Source of the DNA: Streptomyces sp. NRRL WC-3742
GTDB taxonomy: Bacteria; Actinomycetota; Actinomycetes; Streptomycetales; Streptomycetaceae
DNA: 64,000 nt
Reading direction: 5' to 3'
NCBI RefSeq assembly: GCF_000720635.1
Contig: NZ_JOCF01000045.1
Location: 1-64,000, forward strand
Shown: in pieces, positions 46,944 through 54,604 of the stretch
How the letters are laid out: each line of letters begins with the position of its first letter
Numbering within the stretch: the stretch's first letter is position 1
Notes under the pieces: model-generated
The model's input: the letters and a program-made list of their open reading frames with translations, nothing else
Database searches by the model: none
What the model was told of the DNA's origin: nothing
Position numbers and translations under genes: made by a program

Positions 46944-47294
46944 GTGAAGACACCCCTCGCCACCTCGGCCGCCGTGCTGCTGCTCGTCCTGACCGCCGCC
47001 GGTTGCGGCTCGGGCGCCTCCCCCGCGCCCGCACCCGCGCCGGTCGGCACGACCGTCCCGAGCACCCCGCCCGCCGCTGTGGCCGGCGCATCGACGCCGG
47101 CCGCGCCCCAGCAGGGCGGCGCCATCGCCCCGAGCGCGCCCTCCTCCCAGGGCTCCGCACCGGCGGGCCTCCACACTCCCGGGACGACCGCGCCGCGCCC
47201 CGCCACCACGCCCACCCTGCCGCCGAACAACGGCGAGAACCCGGTCGACCTCCAACACCGCCCCGGTAGCGCACCCTCGCATCCTGCGGGCTGA
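46944..47294 (+). CDS. Small Pro/Ala-rich lipoprotein
   Basis: A 116-residue protein with a lipoprotein signal (lipobox LTAAGC, Cys22) followed by a low-complexity Ala/Pro/Ser/Thr chain without a folded domain. It probably lies on the outer face of the membrane. GTG start at 46944. Function unknown. Confidence 0.6.
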   Translation: MKTPLATSAAVLLLVLTAAGCGSGASPAPAPAPVGTTVPSTPPAAVAGASTPAAPQQGGAIAPSAPSSQGSAPAGLHTPGTTAPRPATTPTLPPNNGENPVDLQHRPGSAPSHPAG

Positions 47295-47353
47295 ACCTAC
47301 AGCCGCCCCGCCCGGCGGCGCCCCGTCGACCGAGACCGGTCGAGAGGAGGGGG

Positions 47354-48451
47354 TCAGCCAGCGTGGTTCCGGCTGGAGGCCGCCACGGCGGCGAAGCCGT
47401 GGTCGAGCATCTCCCGCTCGTACGAGCGGAGGGCGTCCAGCAGGGGCGCGCCCGAGACGAGGCGCGCGGCGAGCAACCCCGCGTCGTGGATGGCCGTTCC
47501 CGCGCTGATCCCGGCCGGGGGCATGGGGTGCGCAGCGTCGCCGACCAGGGTGACGGGGACCGGCGGCCACGGGCCGGGGCGTTCGGAGCTCTGGATGTTC
47601 GCGGGCACGACGTACCGGAGGTCACCCAGGCGGACCAGGGCGCTCAGCGAGGGGTGCCAGTCCGCGATGCTGTCGGCGGCCAGGTTCAGTTGCTCGGCCG
47701 CGCCGAGGTCGAGGAGTTCGGGGCCGAAGTCGCCGGCCACGCTCCACATCACGTAGTCCTCGGCCTCCGGCAGGCCGAACTCGGCCGGGCTGCGCCGGAA
47801 CTGCTGGGCGGACAGGGCCAGTTGGCGGCCGGCGGGGCCGACGATCCCCAGGAAGCCGCCGAGCGCCGGTTCCGGGGTCAGCGCCCGTACGTGCGCGGTG
47901 AGCGGGGTGCGGCCGTAGATCAGCCGGGTGTCGCGCACGGTCACCGGGAAGTCGGGCAGCAGTTGGCGCCGGACGCCGGAGTTGGCACCGTCCGTGGCGA
48001 CCAGCAGGTCTCCCTCGGCGGTGGAGCCGTCGGCGAGGTGGACGCGTACGGTGCCGTCGTCGAGCAGGTCGTAGCGGGAGAAGGCGGCGCCGAAGCGGAC
48101 CGAGCCCGTCAGGCCGCGCAGCATGATCCGGCGCAGCGTGAGCCGGTCGACGGTGAGGCCGGACGCCTCGGGGGGAACCTCGATCTCGCGGAACTCCCGC
48201 AGGTCGGGCCCGGCGAAGGCGACGCCTCGGGTGGTCAGGCAGGAGGTGGCACGGGCCTGTTCGTAGTCCGCCGGGGGCAGCCACCGGCGCAGCGCCGCGT
48301 CCCCGTCGGCGTTGATGTGGATCCGGTAGCCCTGTGCGCGGGCGTCGACGGCGGCGTCCCGCTCGAGGACTCGTACGTCGTGGCCGTGCCGGAGCAGGCC
48401 GTGGGCGAGGCACGGGCCGGCCAGGCCGGCCCCGATGACGAGAACGCGCAT
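47354..48451 (-). CDS. FAD-dependent monooxygenase (PheA/TfdB-like)
   Basis: A 365-residue flavoprotein hydroxylase. The FAD-binding GAGLAGPCLAHGLLRHG is at 7-23, the DG motif in VATDGANSGVR and the second FAD motif VGDAAHPMPP near residue 295. Members oxidise aromatic compounds, tetracyclines or other antibiotics with NAD(P)H. It is divergent from a MarR regulator with a tandem operator between them, suggesting induction by its aromatic substrate or an antibiotic. Confidence 0.9.
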   Translation of the reverse strand: MRVLVIGAGLAGPCLAHGLLRHGHDVRVLERDAAVDARAQGYRIHINADGDAALRRWLPPADYEQARATSCLTTRGVAFAGPDLREFREIEVPPEASGLTVDRLTLRRIMLRGLTGSVRFGAAFSRYDLLDDGTVRVHLADGSTAEGDLLVATDGANSGVRRQLLPDFPVTVRDTRLIYGRTPLTAHVRALTPEPALGGFLGIVGPAGRQLALSAQQFRRSPAEFGLPEAEDYVMWSVAGDFGPELLDLGAAEQLNLAADSIADWHPSLSALVRLGDLRYVVPANIQSSERPGPWPPVPVTLVGDAAHPMPPAGISAGTAIHDAGLLAARLVSGAPLLDALRSYEREMLDHGFAAVAASSRNHAG

Positions 48452-48465
48452 GATGCAACCCCAAG

Positions 48466-48496
48466 GTGAGATCGTCTCATGTGAGACCGTCTCGCA
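48466..48496. promoter_or_regulatory. Tandem MarR-type operator
   Basis: Two dyads, GAGATCGTCTC (48468-48478) and GAGACCGTCTC (48483-48493), centred 15 bases apart, fill the 61-base gap between the divergent monooxygenase and MarR genes. Confidence 0.85.
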
Positions 48497-48512
48497 CGCT
48501 AGCATCGCCCCC

Positions 48513-48983
48513 ATGGAAGCTCAAGAAGCCCAACCGGTCGATCCGGCCGCCCTCGGACTGCTGCTGTACCGGGCCCACCAGCTCGCCCGCGCGAAGGCCA
48601 ACCAGGCGGCCCGCCCGACGGGCCTCGAACTTCAGCACGCCGGGGTCCTGTCCGCGCTCCGGGAGGGCCGCGCCCGCAGCCAGCGCGAGCTGGGGGCGGC
48701 GCTCGGCATCGACAAGTCGACCCTGGTGCGGATCGTGGACGACCTGGAGGGCCGGGGCCTGGTGCAGCGGCGCCGGGCGCCGAACGACCGCCGGATGTAC
48801 GAGGTCGCGATCACCGGGGAGGGCGAGCAGCGGCTCCGGGAGGCGGGCGAGCTGTTCAGCGGCGCGATGCTGGAGCTGCTGGAGGTCCTCGGCACCCGGG
48901 AGCAGCGCCATCTGCACGAACTCCTGACCCGGTTCGTCGCCCAGGACCGGAACCCGCCGGCCCCCGCCGCTGAATCCGAATAG
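48513..48983 (+). CDS. MarR-family transcriptional regulator
   Basis: A 156-residue winged-helix dimer (recognition helix in SQRELGAALGIDKSTLVRIV; wing RRRAPNDRRMY). It is divergent from the flavin monooxygenase and almost certainly binds the tandem dyad in between, repressing both genes until a phenolic or antibiotic ligand binds. Confidence 0.9.
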   Translation: MEAQEAQPVDPAALGLLLYRAHQLARAKANQAARPTGLELQHAGVLSALREGRARSQRELGAALGIDKSTLVRIVDDLEGRGLVQRRRAPNDRRMYEVAITGEGEQRLREAGELFSGAMLELLEVLGTREQRHLHELLTRFVAQDRNPPAPAAESE

Positions 48984-49110
48984 GTGACTACGCCCGGCCG
49001 ACCGCGTCGACCCGTGGCGATGATGACGTGTGCGACGACGCCGCCGCACGGCTCCCGGCAGGACGCCGGTCGAGCCGGCGTCGCCCACCCCTCATCCTGC
49101 GGAGGCCACC

Positions 49111-49968
49111 ATGACCATGCTGTTGATCCAGGGCTCGTTCCAGGTGATCGGCGCCCAGCCGGACGGCGACTCGATCCACTTCACCCCCGACGACCCCAAC
49201 GACTGGAACCTGCTGCACGGCACCAACACCGTCCACCACAACGGCCAGGGCCGCACCCAGCTGCGGCTGGACGCCATCGACGCCACCGAGACCCACTACG
49301 GGCCCAACCGCGACCACCAGCCGCTCGTCCCCGGCCACGCCGCCGCCGACGAACTGCTCGCGTTCCTCGGCTTCAGCAACATCCAGCGCGACGCGCACGA
49401 GACCATCACCGGCGTCACCCCGGCGACGGCCCCCGGCTTCATCCTGACCCGCGACGCCGACCAGTTCGGCCGCTGCATCGCCCTGGTCGGCGCGGGGCAG
49501 GGCCCGGCCGCCAGCGGCACCGACGTCGCCGTGGACGTCCCCCTGCTGCAGACCACCGCCAACCACCACCTGGTGAAGACGGGCCTGGCCTTCCCCACCT
49601 TCTACCGCAGCCTCTTCCCCGACCTGCGCAACGAGCTGACCACCGTCGCCGTCGCCGCCCGCGCCGCCGGGCTGGGCCTGTGGCCGCAGGACGTCACCAC
49701 CACCGGCGTCAAGATCACCGGGCTGACCTCCGTCACCGAGGACGCCGTGATCCTGCCCAAGCTGTTCCGCCGACTGATCGACTACTTCCAGCTCGGCAGC
49801 TTCGACATCAGCGGCTTCCCCGCCTACCTCGCCCAGCGCGCCGACAAGTACACCATCCTGTCGACCAGCCACTTCACCACGGGCCTGGACCTCGTCGTCC
49901 AGGTCACCAACGGCGACACCCTGCGGATGACCAACCCGCCCGAGGACCTCGTCTTCGACGAGTCGTGA
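49111..49968 (+). CDS. Staphylococcal-nuclease-like domain protein
   Basis: A 285-residue cytosolic protein. About residues 1-150 resemble the SNase fold: DGDSIHF and RTQLRLDAIDATETHYG carry acidic and Arg residues in the order of the SNase active site, and PGHAAADELLAFLGF follows as a helix. The C-terminal half (about 150-285) is unassigned. No signal peptide. GGAGG precedes the ATG. Possible nuclease or nucleic-acid-binding protein; activity not certain. Confidence 0.65.
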   Translation: MTMLLIQGSFQVIGAQPDGDSIHFTPDDPNDWNLLHGTNTVHHNGQGRTQLRLDAIDATETHYGPNRDHQPLVPGHAAADELLAFLGFSNIQRDAHETITGVTPATAPGFILTRDADQFGRCIALVGAGQGPAASGTDVAVDVPLLQTTANHHLVKTGLAFPTFYRSLFPDLRNELTTVAVAARAAGLGLWPQDVTTTGVKITGLTSVTEDAVILPKLFRRLIDYFQLGSFDISGFPAYLAQRADKYTILSTSHFTTGLDLVVQVTNGDTLRMTNPPEDLVFDES

Positions 49969-50213
49969 CGGAGTGCCCGAGTGACGGAGTGCCGGACCGA
50001 CGGAGTAGCGGAGCGGCCGGAGCCGTCACCGCCCACCGGATCAAGACCGCCGAACCGGGCACCCGCAACCTGGTGAACCACCTGGCCAACGAGGTCGTCG
50101 GCCTGTTCGACCGGCCGCTCTTCGCGTTCCGCGGGCCGCAGTCCGCCCTGGGGCTGGACACCTTCCGCGACGGCGCCTTCCGCACGGCGGACCCCCTCGC
50201 GGCCACCCTCTGA
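49965..50213 (+). CDS. Possible small coupled protein
   Basis: An 82-codon frame whose GTG start overlaps the stop of the nuclease-like gene (GTGA). Its last ~60 codons read like real protein (KTAEPGTRNLVNHLANEVV, then FDRPLFAF and TADPLAATL); the first ~20 lie in a short direct repeat of GTGACGGAGTGCC. Family unknown; it could also be a gene fragment. Confidence 0.35.
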   Translation: MTECPSDGVPDRRSSGAAGAVTAHRIKTAEPGTRNLVNHLANEVVGLFDRPLFAFRGPQSALGLDTFRDGAFRTADPLAATL

Positions 50214-50220
50214 CGCGCGC

Positions 50221-50270
50221 CACTACTCCCGTATTGGCACTACGGAAGTAGTGGCACTACAGAAGTAGTG
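50221..50270. repeat. Tandem 17-bp palindromic repeats (CACTAC...GTAGTG)
   Basis: Two copies of GGCACTACRGAAGTAGT (50236-50252 and 50253-50269), each containing the dyad CACTAC-N4-GTAGTG, with a partial third copy CACTACTCCCGTA at 50221-50233. They lie between the 3' ends of convergent genes. Confidence 0.7.
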
Positions 50271-50299
50271 CAGCGGCGGCGCGGGTCAGGAGGCCGGGC

Positions 50300-50794
50300 T
50301 CACGCCCAGGGGTCGCTGAAGGACCGTCCGGGGACGGGCTTGGCGATCAGGGCGATGGCGATGAAGAAGTTGACCTGCCCGATGGCCATCATCAGGGTGG
50401 CGAGCGCCTTGTCGTCGTACTGCCGCGACGCCTCGGCGTACACCTCGTCGGAGACCCGCTCGCCGTGCACCGACGGCTGGAGCACACCCTCCACCAGGGC
50501 GAGGGCGGCCCGCTCGGCGGCGGTGAAGTACGGCGCGTCCTGCCAGGAGGACACGGCGGTGATCCGCTCCTCGGACTCCCCGGCCTTGCGCAGGAACCCC
50601 GTGTGCAAAACGGTCAGGTAGGTGTTGGCGACGATCTGGCCGGCCCTCAGCTGGACCAGGCTGATCGTGGTCCGCGGCACCGTGCGGTTGCCGGTGGCCT
50701 TGAACAGTGCCGCCGACACCTCCGCCAGCTCGGGGACGAGCTCCAGCGGGTCCCGGGTCATCCGCGGGGTGATCGAACGCGTTTCCATCGTCAT
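50300..50794 (-). CDS. AhpD/carboxymuconolactone decarboxylase-like protein lacking the CxxC motif
   Basis: A 164-residue helical CMD-family protein. RKAGESEERITAVSSW and FTAAERAALALVEGV are standard family segments. The redox centre that normally reads about NGCAFCVHMH is here VANTYLTVLH (after LRAGQI), so both catalytic Cys are lost while the following His remains. It therefore should not act as a peroxidase-type reductase. The start at 50794 is set by AGAGGAAG 5 bases upstream; ATG 50815 is also open. Confidence 0.8.
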   Translation of the reverse strand: MTMETRSITPRMTRDPLELVPELAEVSAALFKATGNRTVPRTTISLVQLRAGQIVANTYLTVLHTGFLRKAGESEERITAVSSWQDAPYFTAAERAALALVEGVLQPSVHGERVSDEVYAEASRQYDDKALATLMMAIGQVNFFIAIALIAKPVPGRSFSDPWA

Positions 50795-51087
50795 CTGCTT
50801 CCTCTTCGGCATCACGTGCTTTCACCGCCCATGACGGAGAGGGGCCGGGGAAGGTAACAACGCACCCGGCCGAGAGGAGTCCCCGGCCCGCCGGACCGCC
50901 TTCCTCCCTCACTGTGGTCTCGACCAATCCAGCCAGTGGTTCAGACCTGTCGAGATGATGCGGACCCCGTCGAATCAGGTGTCAACACCCGTGCCGCAAA
51001 CGGAATATGGGACGCCGGACGCCGCCCGTGACTCCGGTACGCTGGCCACGGGTACCAGCCCGACGCGCACCGACCCCGGGGGACCGA

Positions 51088-51507
51088 TTGATCCGCCTAC
51101 AGCAGCGCACGTTCACCCTGATCCCGTGGCCCTGGCGGGCCATGTCCTGGGCCCAGGTGCCCGAGGGGCTCGAGTTCACCCTCTACGACGTCGTCGGCCC
51201 GACCGTGCGCGGCGTCGAGGTGGCGGGCAGCGAGGAGGACGCCACCCGGTGGAAGGTGGGCCACGACGCGTACCAGAGCCTGCTGAGCCACGCGGAGGAG
51301 GTCGTCCGCCACGCCCACGGCGTGCGGTGCAAGCCCGGGTTCATGGTGGACATGCGCTCGGTACGGCTGTGGCGCTACGGGATGCTGCCCCACCGCAGGG
51401 CCCGCTCCCGGCGGCTGTTCGCCGAGTGCGAGGCCCTGATGCGCAAGGCGGAGGGGGCCTACCGCCCGATCCTCGAGGAGATCGAGGCCCTGATCGCAAC
51501 CGCCTGA
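51088..51507 (+). CDS. Conserved-looking hypothetical protein
   Basis: About 139 residues, soluble, rich in Arg and Glu, with a helical C-terminus. No motif recognised. The start is uncertain: TTG 51088 has GGGGGA just upstream; ATG 51142 (MSWAQVPEG) is the first Met. No operon partner. Confidence 0.55.
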   Translation: MIRLQQRTFTLIPWPWRAMSWAQVPEGLEFTLYDVVGPTVRGVEVAGSEEDATRWKVGHDAYQSLLSHAEEVVRHAHGVRCKPGFMVDMRSVRLWRYGMLPHRRARSRRLFAECEALMRKAEGAYRPILEEIEALIATA

Positions 51508-51617
51508 GCCCGCACCGGAGTGGGATCCCGGTCCGGCATCCGGCCGTGACGCGGCCTCGCCCAGGCCGGCGCCCTCCTGCCGAGTCGCCCCGGACGCGTG
51601 AAACCACATGTACGCAC

Positions 51618-51665
51618 CTCTACCCCTCTACCCCTCTGCCCCTCTGCCCCTCTGCCCCTCTGCCC
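51618..51665. repeat. 8-bp tandem repeat (CTCTRCCC)6 before arsR
   Basis: Six perfect-length units, two CTCTACCC followed by four CTCTGCCC, then CTAC, ending 13 bases before the ArsR start codon. The tract is pyrimidine-only on this strand except for one purine per unit, and sits in the promoter/leader position. Confidence 0.85.
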
Positions 51666-51678
51666 CTACGATGACCGC

Positions 51679-52032
51679 ATGAGTACCGGCGCCGATCCAG
51701 CAGATGCACACCGCTCGCAGCAGCGGGGCGAGGAGCGGCTGGACGCCGCCGTGTCCGTACTGGCCCTGCTGGCCGACCGCACGCGACTCGCGCTGCTGGA
51801 GCGGCTCGGGCGGGGGGAGGCGGACGTGACGACGCTGACGGAGGTCAGCGGCGCGGCGCGGCCCTCCGTCAGTCAGCACCTGGCCAAGCTGCGGCTCGCC
51901 GGGCTCGTCACCACGCGCAAGGACGGGCGGCGGGTCGTCTACTCGCTGCGGCACGGGCACCTGCGGCGGCTCGTCGACGAGGCACTGAACGTCGCCGACC
52001 ACCAGATCGCGCACCTGCCGCCGCACGACTGA
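51679..52032 (+). CDS. ArsR/SmtB-family metal-responsive regulator
   Basis: A 117-residue winged-helix repressor (recognition part AARPSVSQHLAKLRLAGL; wing TRKDGRRVVYSL). The C-terminal helix has DHQIAHLPPHD plus RHGHLRR, giving a His/Asp-rich site like the nickel/cobalt sensors NmtR and KmtR; there is no CxC arsenite site in the N-terminal part. It is followed 71 bases later by a His-tailed exporter, its probable target. Confidence 0.87.
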   Translation: MSTGADPADAHRSQQRGEERLDAAVSVLALLADRTRLALLERLGRGEADVTTLTEVSGAARPSVSQHLAKLRLAGLVTTRKDGRRVVYSLRHGHLRRLVDEALNVADHQIAHLPPHD

Positions 52033-52067
52033 GCCCCCGCCCCGAGCGAGGGCCGAATGCCATACAG

Positions 52068-52095
52068 GTGCACACGTATGCACGTGTTATTTATG
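52068..52095 (+). promoter_or_regulatory. Exporter promoter with GTGCA-N6-TGCAC operator
   Basis: The dyad GTGCA-N6-TGCAC (52068-52083) lies just before a TATTTAT -10-like box (52089-52095) that ends 8 bases before the exporter ATG. This is a fitting binding site for the adjacent ArsR-type repressor. Confidence 0.55.
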
Positions 52096-52103
52096 CTGGT
52101 TCC

Positions 52104-53474
52104 ATGCTGAGCGTGCTCCGCAACCGCGCCTACCGCCACCTGTTCACGGCCCAGGTCGTCGCCCTCGTCGGCACCGGGCTGGCCACCGTGGCACTCTCGC
52201 TGCTCGCGTACAGGATCGCGGGCGACGACGCCTCGGCGGTGCTCGGCACCGCGCTGGCGATCAAGATGGTCGCCTACGTGGCCGTCGCGCCCGTCGCGGG
52301 GGCACTCGCCGGGCGGATACCCCGGCGGGCGCTGATGGTGGCCATGGACCTCACCCGGGCCGGGGTCGCGCTCGCCCTGCCGTTCGTCGACCAGGTGTGG
52401 CAGGTCTACGTCCTGATCTTCCTGCTGCAGGCCGCCTCCGCCGCCTTCACCCCGACCTTCCAGGCCACCATCCCGGACGTGCTGCCCGCCGAACGCGACT
52501 ACACCAACGCCCTGTCGATGTCCCGGCTCGCCTACGACCTCGAGTCGCTGTTCAGCCCGGCGCTCGCGGCGGTCCTGCTGTCGGCCGTCTCGTTCAACTG
52601 GCTGTTCGCCGGGACGACGGTCGGGTTCCTCGCCTCCGCCGTCCTGGTCGTCTCGGCCGTCCTGCCCGGACCGGCGCCCGTCGAGCGCGGCGGCGGGATC
52701 TACGCCAAGGCGGCGTTCGGCTCGCGGCTCTTCCGGGCGACGCCCCGGCTGCGGGCGCTGCTCGCGCTGGACCTCGCGGTGGCGGCGGCGGGTGCGATCG
52801 TCTTCGTCGACACCGTCAACGTCGTCCGCGACCACTTCCACCGGCCCGCCGGGGCGGTCTCGCTCGCCCTCGGCGCGTACGGCGTCGGCTCGATGCTCGC
52901 GGCGCTCGTACTCCCCCGGCTCCTCGACCGGGTCGGCGACCGCGCGGTGATGCTGGCGGCGGCCTTCGCCCTGCCCGGCGTCCTGGCCGCCGTCACGGCG
53001 ATCACCTCCGCCTCCGCCGACACCGGCACGTGGTTCGCCCTGCTCGCCGCCTGGGCCCTGGTCGGCGCCGCCAGCTCCGCCGTCCTCACCCCGGGCGGGC
53101 GGGTCATCCGCCGCTCGGCCGCCGACCCCGACCTACCCGCCGCCTTCGCCGCCCAGTTCTCCCTCTCCCACGGCTGCTGGCTGCTCACCTACCCCCTCGC
53201 CGGCTGGCTCGCCGCCGGAGCCGGACTGCCCGCCACCGCCGTCGTCCTCGGCCTCCTCGCCCTCGGCGCAGCCGGTACGGCGGCCGCCCTCTGGCCGCCC
53301 CGCGACCCCTCAGCCCTCGGCCACACCCACACCGACCTCCCCGCCGGCCACCCCCACCTCGCCGACGCCCGCCCCGCCGCCCACGGCACCTGGCGCCACG
53401 ACCACCACTACGTCATCGACCAGCACCACCACACCTGGCCCCGCCCCGTCCGCACCCACACCCCGGCCGCCTGA
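52104..53474 (+). CDS. MFS exporter with histidine-rich C-terminus (probable Ni/Co efflux)
   Basis: A 456-residue major facilitator protein with about ten to twelve membrane segments (1-400). The last ~50 residues are cytosolic and contain clusters such as GHTHTDLPAGHPH, WRHDHHYVIDQHHH. A His-rich tail on an MFS exporter next to an ArsR sensor is the NreB-type nickel/cobalt resistance pattern. The ATG at 52104 lies 8 bases behind the -10 box, so the transcript may be leaderless. Confidence 0.87.
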   Translation: MLSVLRNRAYRHLFTAQVVALVGTGLATVALSLLAYRIAGDDASAVLGTALAIKMVAYVAVAPVAGALAGRIPRRALMVAMDLTRAGVALALPFVDQVWQVYVLIFLLQAASAAFTPTFQATIPDVLPAERDYTNALSMSRLAYDLESLFSPALAAVLLSAVSFNWLFAGTTVGFLASAVLVVSAVLPGPAPVERGGGIYAKAAFGSRLFRATPRLRALLALDLAVAAAGAIVFVDTVNVVRDHFHRPAGAVSLALGAYGVGSMLAALVLPRLLDRVGDRAVMLAAAFALPGVLAAVTAITSASADTGTWFALLAAWALVGAASSAVLTPGGRVIRRSAADPDLPAAFAAQFSLSHGCWLLTYPLAGWLAAGAGLPATAVVLGLLALGAAGTAAALWPPRDPSALGHTHTDLPAGHPHLADARPAAHGTWRHDHHYVIDQHHHTWPRPVRTHTPAA

Positions 53475-53487
53475 GGCGGTTGAACCG

Positions 53488-54411
53488 TCAGCCGTCCCAG
53501 CTCTCGAAGACGTGGGTGTCCACCAGGTAGCTCGGCGGGAAGCCGAGGCCGACGTCGGTGAGCAGGCGAGCGAGGAACTCGCCCAGGCCGCAGTCGATCC
53601 GCTGCCAGCCCGCGGTGTACTCCTTACGAACGAGCACGGGCCAGGCGGACGGGTCGTCCGCGCCGGTCTGCCAGACGAACTCGACCTCCTGCTCCGAACT
53701 GCCCCACTGGAGCAACCCGTGCGGCGCCGGGAACGCCGGGTGCGGATCGAACCGGTCGGCGCCGCTCCTCGACCAGCCGATGAGGTCCAGGCCCGTGTGC
53801 GGGACGAGCAGGTCGACGTATCCGTCGAAGCTGCCCGGGCCGAACGCGTCGACGATCTCCTTGTAGTCGTCCGGCAGAGCGGTCCCCAGGGCGGCCTCCA
53901 CCGCCTGCCAGTCGACGGCGGGGCGGTCCCTCGGCTTCCAGCCGGTGATCGCGCAGAGCCTCTCGGTCCAGGAGCTCTCTTCGGGCAGCCCGGCCCACGC
54001 GGGGTCGGGCCGCTCCGCGACGACCACGACCGGCTGGGTTCCGGCTCCGGCTCCGTTGCCGACGGCGATCCGGCCCAGGCCGATCCAGTGGGCCCGGTAC
54101 CCCCAGCCGGCCAACTCCACCAGCTCGTCGCCGAACGGCTCCAGCAGTGAGAGGCCCCGCGCCTCGGTCACGGTCGGGTCGACGAAGCGGTCCATGGCCA
54201 GGCTGCGCGGCCGCCCCGCCCACTGCCCGAGCGTGGCCCTGAGCCCGGCCAGCTCGTCCGGGTCCGTGTCCTCGGGAAGCCGAAGGACCGTCGGCCGCCC
54301 CTGACGGTCCGGATCGTGGCTGTCCAACAGGTCCCGGACCATCACGACGAGTTCGGTGTGCGACTGCTCTGACGGCTCTGGTATCGAAGGCATCGAAGAT
54401 ATCGAAGGCAT
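53488..54411 (-). CDS. SMI1/KNR4 (SUKH) domain protein
   Basis: About 307 residues. The C-terminal half (from about 170) is a SUKH domain: VDWQAVEAALGTALPDDYKEI, then the GSFDGYVDLLVP core and the LLQWGSSEQEVEFVW strand. SUKH proteins often give immunity to polymorphic toxins, but no toxin gene is adjacent. The N-terminal part is unassigned. The start is unclear: ATG at 54411 or 54393 lie in an 18-bp near repeat (GATGCCTTCGATA), neither with a clear ribosome site. Confidence 0.7.
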   Translation of the reverse strand: MPSISSMPSIPEPSEQSHTELVVMVRDLLDSHDPDRQGRPTVLRLPEDTDPDELAGLRATLGQWAGRPRSLAMDRFVDPTVTEARGLSLLEPFGDELVELAGWGYRAHWIGLGRIAVGNGAGAGTQPVVVVAERPDPAWAGLPEESSWTERLCAITGWKPRDRPAVDWQAVEAALGTALPDDYKEIVDAFGPGSFDGYVDLLVPHTGLDLIGWSRSGADRFDPHPAFPAPHGLLQWGSSEQEVEFVWQTGADDPSAWPVLVRKEYTAGWQRIDCGLGEFLARLLTDVGLGFPPSYLVDTHVFESWDG

Positions 54412-54436
54412 CGGACCAGTCAACACCGTCACCCTG

Positions 54437-54604
54437 TCAGTCGTCGGCGGCGACGAGGAGGGTGAGGACCCCGGTGTTCCGGCCGATGAGGACGAGTTCG
54501 TGGAACTCGATGTCGATGGGGCCGTAGTCGTGGCGCGCGGCGCACCGGCGGAGGTAGTCGCCGCTGCGGGCGACAACACTCCCGCCGTCGGGCGGTTTCC
54601 GGCG
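54437..54604 (-). pseudogene. Possible gene fragment without a start codon
   Basis: A frame of about 55 codons ending at TGA 54439-54437 reads plausibly as protein (RCAARHDYGPIDIEF, FHELVLIGRNTGVLTLLVAAD) and weakly resembles the C-terminus of MmyB-type XRE regulators. It has no ATG, GTG or TTG start and abuts the stop of the FadR-type gene. Probably a remnant; identity tentative. Confidence 0.35.
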
